From the NCBI RefSeq assembly GCF_028683095.1, contig NZ_JAJUBC010000009.1, forward strand, positions 1 through 64,000: 64,000 nt of DNA. The letters run 5' to 3'. This DNA is from Enterovibrio gelatinilyticus (lineage in GTDB: Bacteria; Pseudomonadota; Gammaproteobacteria; Enterobacterales; Vibrionaceae). Both the position numbers and the translations under genes were made by a program. This document shows positions 60,127 through 64,000 of the stretch, in pieces. Within the stretch, counting starts at the first letter, position 1. Every line of letters starts with the position of its first letter. The notes beneath the pieces were generated by a model. The model was given only the letters and a program-made list of their open reading frames with translations. It searched no databases and was not told where the DNA came from.

Positions 60127-62218
60127 AATCTAAATCTCCCGCCTTAATCGGACGATCGAGCTTTTGCAATTCCGCCGCTGCGGCCTCCATCAGCCAGCGC
60201 ATGGAGACCTCTTCATCGTGCTGTGCGGCGAGAAATGTGCCATTTAAAGCGACATTGTGAATACTGCCGCCCGTAAGATTGAGCTTGGCTAGTCGTACCG
60301 GATCGATATTTGCCGCCAGCGGTGTTTTAGACGGAAATGCGCTGCGCCAAATGCGTTCTCGCTCAAGCGGGCCTGGAAACGGAAAATCGACGACAAAACG
60401 AAAACGACGGAAAAACGCTTTATCAATGGATGTTTTGAGATTGGTGGAGAGTATCGCCAAACCACGATAGGCTTCGATGCGTTGTAATAGATCATCGATT
60501 CCGATGTTGGAGAACCGGTCATTGCTGCTTTTGACATCGCCCCGCTTACCGAACAGTGCATCCGCTTCGTCAAAAAACAGGATGGCTCCGCAGCGTTCAG
60601 CCGCAAGGAAAAGCTGACGCATGTGCTTTTCGGTTTCACCAATGTATTTGCTGATAATTGCCGAAAGGTCGATGCGATGAAGATCCAGCCCTAACTCATT
60701 AGCGATAGCCTCAGCGGCCATGGTTTTCCCTGTTCCGCTATCACCACAAAACAGGGCACTGATCCCCATTCCACGGCTCATACGATCACGGAACCCCCAC
60801 TGTTGATACACGCGGCTTCTCAACTTAACTTGCGCCGTCAACTGTTCTAGCATGTTGGTTTGTGCCGGCGGCAACACCAAAGTATCCCAACTTGCTTTGC
60901 ACTCGATGTGTTGCGTTAATTTACTTAATTCACTGGATGCGCGACGCTGACAAGCTCGCCACAGCGCTTTTTCGAATCTAGGGTCTGCATATTCCAGCCA
61001 ATCGCTATCACTTGATTGCGCGACAAGCGTGGTTTGTACGATGTCAGGCAAACTCAATGAAAACTGTTCAGACAACCGCGCAGGGAGGCCGTCATCAACG
61101 CCATTCAAGATGCTATGCCAATAGCTCGCCTGTTCATGAACAGTAGGACGCTCCACCAGCAACGGAAAACTGTTGGCAGTAAGCCCGATGGGCATCGCCC
61201 CTGCATCCACCAGTACCAACCCCCCAATGCGTCCGGTGAATTGCTGTAGCACTCTGAAGTTTGCCGGATCATCCCCATTTTCAATGAGCAGCATGATCGG
61301 CATCAGTCCCGCTTCACGCTGCCACAACCTTGCCAATGCATCTAAATCATTGGGGTATGAGGGTAAACTCGTCCCATGCAACACATGTAAGTTCGCACAC
61401 ACTTCATTGGCCAACGCTGTTGCCATCAGCGTTTTGCTCGTCTTATCTTCACCGTGAAGCTCGATGACGATTTGTCGCTCTCTTGCTTGATGCACATAGT
61501 TCAACGTCGCTTTCAACCGAGCCACCTGAGACGCTGAAAGCGATGGTTCGTCACGCTTGATTAAACTCGGCGACGGTTCAAACATGACGCTCAAGCGCTC
61601 ATCAAGGTAATTGACGCCCCGCAAGAAGCTCAAAATCCGCTCATCAAGCGTCAGCGTCGCATCCCCTCCACCAAGAGGATGCCAATCCAGCAACAACCAA
61701 TATCGAAGTGGACTATGAGGCGAAAAACATCCCCAACCACAGGAGTGAGAGACAGACATCGCCAATGAAGCTGTGGGGTGCGTAAATGTTTCGCTACCCA
61801 TCACATCGGCACACTTTCTAGCAACGCGTTCATCTAATGACACCGCCATCAATAAAGCCAATACCGCTTGATCGCCTTCGGTCAATTCAAACTGATTGCA
61901 CATCACGTTAAATGCAGTTGGCGGATCGCTGACAAATCCGCGATTAATGTCAGCCAATAGAGCTTGACCCGTTTGATCGTTCCGCACTGCATCCAACGAC
62001 TGAAGAACCCAATCAATCAATCGTGAAATATGCGCTTGATTGGTTGCTTGCCAATGCGCAAACGCATCAAGGGATTGCTGACTTCCCTTCATCCCTACCG
62101 TGGCTTGATGTATTGCCGTCGACTCGCGCTGCTTTGATATCATCGCATCATGATCATCATCCAACGCTGGGTCTGACGAAAGCTGTGCTGAATTGTTCAC
62201 ACCTACGATTTCTGTCAT
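60119..62218 (-). CDS. AAA+ ATPase of the eCIS (Afp15/Pvc15-like)
   Basis: Encodes 699 residues. The C-terminal AAA module is complete: Walker A CGDSGTGKTMAAEAIANEL near 490, Walker B AILFFDEADALFG near 545, sensor-1 AILSTNLKTSID and the arginine region FRRFRFVVDFPFPG. An earlier module (about 235-400) has a degenerate P-loop, LHGEDKTSKTLM, where the usual glycine before Lys is Ser, and an acidic LLIENGDDP where Walker B would be. Afp15-type ATPases are essential for assembly of Afp/PVC particles. It shares 4-base or 8-base overlaps with both neighbours. Confidence 0.93.
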   Translation of the reverse strand: MTEIVGVNNSAQLSSDPALDDDHDAMISKQRESTAIHQATVGMKGSQQSLDAFAHWQATNQAHISRLIDWVLQSLDAVRNDQTGQALLADINRGFVSDPPTAFNVMCNQFELTEGDQAVLALLMAVSLDERVARKCADVMGSETFTHPTASLAMSVSHSCGWGCFSPHSPLRYWLLLDWHPLGGGDATLTLDERILSFLRGVNYLDERLSVMFEPSPSLIKRDEPSLSASQVARLKATLNYVHQARERQIVIELHGEDKTSKTLMATALANEVCANLHVLHGTSLPSYPNDLDALARLWQREAGLMPIMLLIENGDDPANFRVLQQFTGRIGGLVLVDAGAMPIGLTANSFPLLVERPTVHEQASYWHSILNGVDDGLPARLSEQFSLSLPDIVQTTLVAQSSDSDWLEYADPRFEKALWRACQRRASSELSKLTQHIECKASWDTLVLPPAQTNMLEQLTAQVKLRSRVYQQWGFRDRMSRGMGISALFCGDSGTGKTMAAEAIANELGLDLHRIDLSAIISKYIGETEKHMRQLFLAAERCGAILFFDEADALFGKRGDVKSSNDRFSNIGIDDLLQRIEAYRGLAILSTNLKTSIDKAFFRRFRFVVDFPFPGPLERERIWRSAFPSKTPLAANIDPVRLAKLNLTGGSIHNVALNGTFLAAQHDEEVSMRWLMEAAAAELQKLDRPIKAGDLDYG

Positions 62219-63525
62219 ACGGGCACCACCACTATTTGTGTTGGATCGTAAATTGGCGCGCGCGGCGTAAAGTCAGGTGCAATCGGCGGTCGGTCTTTTT
62301 CGATAAACCAACTGTCTGCACCATCAATGCGTAATCGCGCAGGATAAACACCAGCAGGTAAAGGACCGAAAACAAATACAAGCGTGTTGGTTGTCACGGT
62401 CACTGACTCTGCTTGCGCTCCATCGCTACCAAGCCAAAGGCTGGCTTGCTGCCCTGCATGCACATTGGGTGTCACGTTCAACGTCACAGTGACTGTTTGC
62501 CCATTTCGTACCACGCTAGCAGGCGGCAATGTCATCACAGGCGACACTTGCACCATGACTTGGTTAGATTGTCGTGTGTCGCCATCAATTTCCGCAGAAT
62601 ACCGCAATGCATAATGGCCCGCAGCCCAATTGGCAGGGGCATTTGGCAAGGTCACCGCATGACCAAGTGCGGAACCGCCCGCATCAACACTGACCGTTTG
62701 TTCAAGATCCTGTGAAATATGCGAGAAGGAGAACCGCGGATTTCCCCCTTCTAAAAAACGCCCTTCTACATCTAAGGTATCCCCCAACCTTGCGCTCGCC
62801 TGTCGCGCAGGAGGGATCACTCGCAACAACTGAGGCAATGAAGGAATGAGCTGAGGGAAAACATCTGGTCCACTGTTGTCAGTGCCAATGGTTAACACTG
62901 GCAACGCGTTCAATGTGCCATATTCTGCTTCCATTAATACCGTGGAAACGCGGTAGGCCATCGACGGGCGATACTGAGTTTGCAATGCACTCCACAGCCC
63001 CGTTTTCTCCGAAATTGGCATGGTGTGAGGGGCAATTCGCAGCGCTTCCGCTTGATCTGCCAGCCCTGTATCGGACAGAGCTTGCAGCAATGGCGGTAAG
63101 CCCGCTGCAATAGCAGGAGAAGGTGTCAACGCCGTTTGAATTTCGGTGCGCGTAAAACCAGGATGCTCATGCAGGATTTGCATGGCATAACCTAATAGAA
63201 CGTCACTATGTAAATCCGCCGTACCATGGGCACACACCAAGTAGTACAAATCCAATGGCAGCGGCGTATTGTTGATTCTGTCTCCATCGGTGTTACGAGT
63301 CGGCACGCATTGATTGGCCCACGATCCATTGATTTCTGTGTGATAAAGGAACACGTTCAGTGCAGGGGCGGTATTGTCCTCTTGTGCCAGCATTTGATCA
63401 GGAGGTAACGCGTGAACAGGCACATTTGTATTAACGATTGCCGCGACATCATGGTCGACAAATCCATCGTTGAGCAGGTCGCGCAACAGTTGCGTGACGC
63501 CAGCCAGTGCCAGTGCGGAACTCAT
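62215..63525 (-). CDS. DUF4255/Pvc16-like protein with IPT/Ig-type C-terminus
   Basis: Encodes 436 residues. The first 190 match the Pvc16 N-terminal domain (DUF4255): LRDLLNDGFVDHDVAAIVN near 15, LNVFLYHTEINGSWANQC near 55, PLPLDLYYLVCAHG near 85 and LGYAMQILHEHPGFTR near 108. This domain caps the tube or sheath end. Residues 230-436 are an added beta-sandwich region (QASARLGDTLDVEGRFLEGG, VTVTTNTLVFVFGPL) not found in the short Afp16. Start overlaps the preceding gene by 4 bases. Confidence 0.88.
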   Translation of the reverse strand: MSSALALAGVTQLLRDLLNDGFVDHDVAAIVNTNVPVHALPPDQMLAQEDNTAPALNVFLYHTEINGSWANQCVPTRNTDGDRINNTPLPLDLYYLVCAHGTADLHSDVLLGYAMQILHEHPGFTRTEIQTALTPSPAIAAGLPPLLQALSDTGLADQAEALRIAPHTMPISEKTGLWSALQTQYRPSMAYRVSTVLMEAEYGTLNALPVLTIGTDNSGPDVFPQLIPSLPQLLRVIPPARQASARLGDTLDVEGRFLEGGNPRFSFSHISQDLEQTVSVDAGGSALGHAVTLPNAPANWAAGHYALRYSAEIDGDTRQSNQVMVQVSPVMTLPPASVVRNGQTVTVTLNVTPNVHAGQQASLWLGSDGAQAESVTVTTNTLVFVFGPLPAGVYPARLRIDGADSWFIEKDRPPIAPDFTPRAPIYDPTQIVVVPV

Positions 63526-64000
63526 CGCTCTCCCTCCTGACGTTGGCGTAGATAGTCAGCCAAGGAAAGATCTGGTTTCCATGTCGACTTCACCATGCGC
63601 TCTGCCTGAGGTGGATTCTGAATGGGGGCTTGCTTGGACACAATCGTGACTGAATCTATTGTCACATTCACTGACACTGAACCTTCTGACCGCGCCTTTT
63701 GACGACGAAACGAGCTAGGCGCACTCGATGGCTCATTATCCTTGCTTCTCAATAGAGAACTGGCAAACGATGAGGTGTGTGTTGACGTTTGAGTGTGAGT
63801 TTGAGATTGATTTTGAGATTGACCCAATATGGACGCCGCCACTTGCTGGGTGAAGTCTTGCCTCCGGCTCCCCACTTTGGGCCCGATTTTGGCGGCTTTA
63901 TTTGCGGCATCCTCAGTCACTTCGTGCAACTGTGAGTCAGAATGAGCTTGATGCTGACTCGCTGCAACATGCTCATTGTGCACCCGTTCGATATTTGGAT
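63522..64000 (-). CDS. unknown eCIS-operon protein, 5' end outside the window
   Basis: At least 158 residues; a GTG at 63983 could be the start, but the frame is still open to the window edge, so the true start may lie beyond. The visible part is hydrophilic with Gln/Asn/Thr/Ser-rich low complexity (SQNQSQTHTQTSTHTSS) and ends LSLADYLRQRQEGER. I do not recognise it. Directly upstream of the Pvc16-like gene, with a 4-base overlap, it belongs to the same transcript. Confidence 0.65.
   Translation of the reverse strand, partial: PNIERVHNEHVAASQHQAHSDSQLHEVTEDAANKAAKIGPKVGSRRQDFTQQVAASILGQSQNQSQTHTQTSTHTSSFASSLLRSKDNEPSSAPSSFRRQKARSEGSVSVNVTIDSVTIVSKQAPIQNPPQAERMVKSTWKPDLSLADYLRQRQEGER

Noticed and set aside
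1-64000. CRISPR arrays, tRNA/rRNA genes, complete insertion sequences or integrase
   Set aside because: No regularly spaced repeat array, no cloverleaf or rRNA sequence recognised and no transposase or integrase protein; tandem repeats seen are direct and contiguous.

Overview
The window reads as a chromosomal segment of a marine gammaproteobacterium of the family Vibrionaceae (Vibrio, Grimontia, Enterovibrio or Photobacterium type). The best anchor is pyrC, whose product is a close match to the Vibrio dihydroorotase. The MipA/OmpV porin-like protein, the TRAP carriers and the organosulfonate genes also fit a marine heterotroph. Function names rest on family recognition by eye; no database search was run.

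Layout. (1) 1-12.75 kb: the tail of an unidentified gene on the plus strand, then on the minus strand a 4,039-residue secreted SpvB/FG-GAP/Rhs polymorphic toxin. Its C-terminus resembles an ADP-ribosyltransferase, and a probable immunity gene overlaps its stop codon by one base. (2) 12.75-16.7 kb: pyrC with a PurR-type operator and a strong terminator, a small secreted carbohydrate-binding-like protein, a GNAT acetyltransferase and a histidine phosphatase. (3) 17.0-22.9 kb: a plus-strand operon of a DeoR repressor, a Ugp-like ABC importer (ATPase, binding protein, two permeases) and a metallophosphoesterase. This is probably a glycerophosphodiester uptake and hydrolysis unit. A palindromic operator lies in front of it and an RNA hairpin follows the binding-protein gene. 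(4) 23.1-25.6 kb: a small unknown protein preceded by a possibly frameshifted gene, an OmpV-like outer-membrane protein and arginase.

(5) 25.67-34.4 kb: a minus-strand operon transcribed as cysteate/D-cysteine lyase (CuyA-like), histidinol-dehydrogenase-family enzyme (HpsN-like), DegT-type PLP enzyme, TRAP transporter (P, Q, M) and Asp/Glu-racemase-like protein, with a divergent LysR regulator. I propose a C3-organosulfonate pathway, possibly for an amino-alcohol sulfonate such as cysteinolate: import, oxidation of the alcohol to cysteate, racemisation if needed, and cleavage to pyruvate, ammonia and sulfite. (6) 34.4-37.4 kb: an Lrp/AsnC regulator, a YjeH-type methionine/branched-chain amino-acid exporter and a homocysteine S-methyltransferase-family enzyme. 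(7) 37.6-42.7 kb: a second TRAP operon with an alpha/beta hydrolase and its own divergent LysR.

(8) 42.76-64.0 kb: one long, tightly coupled minus-strand operon encoding the baseplate half of an extracellular contractile injection system (eCIS). It holds a DUF4255/Pvc16-like protein, an AAA+ ATPase, a tube/baseplate adaptor, a LysM-like protein, separate hub (gpD-like) and spike (gpV-like) proteins, a PAAR-like tip, gp25, two baseplate-J-like proteins, a tail-I-like protein, a beta-helix fibre candidate, a basic coiled-coil protein and a DUF4157 metallopeptidase-like cargo candidate. Sheath, inner-tube and tape-measure genes are not in the window and would lie beyond its right edge. I saw no tRNA, rRNA, CRISPR array or complete insertion sequence.
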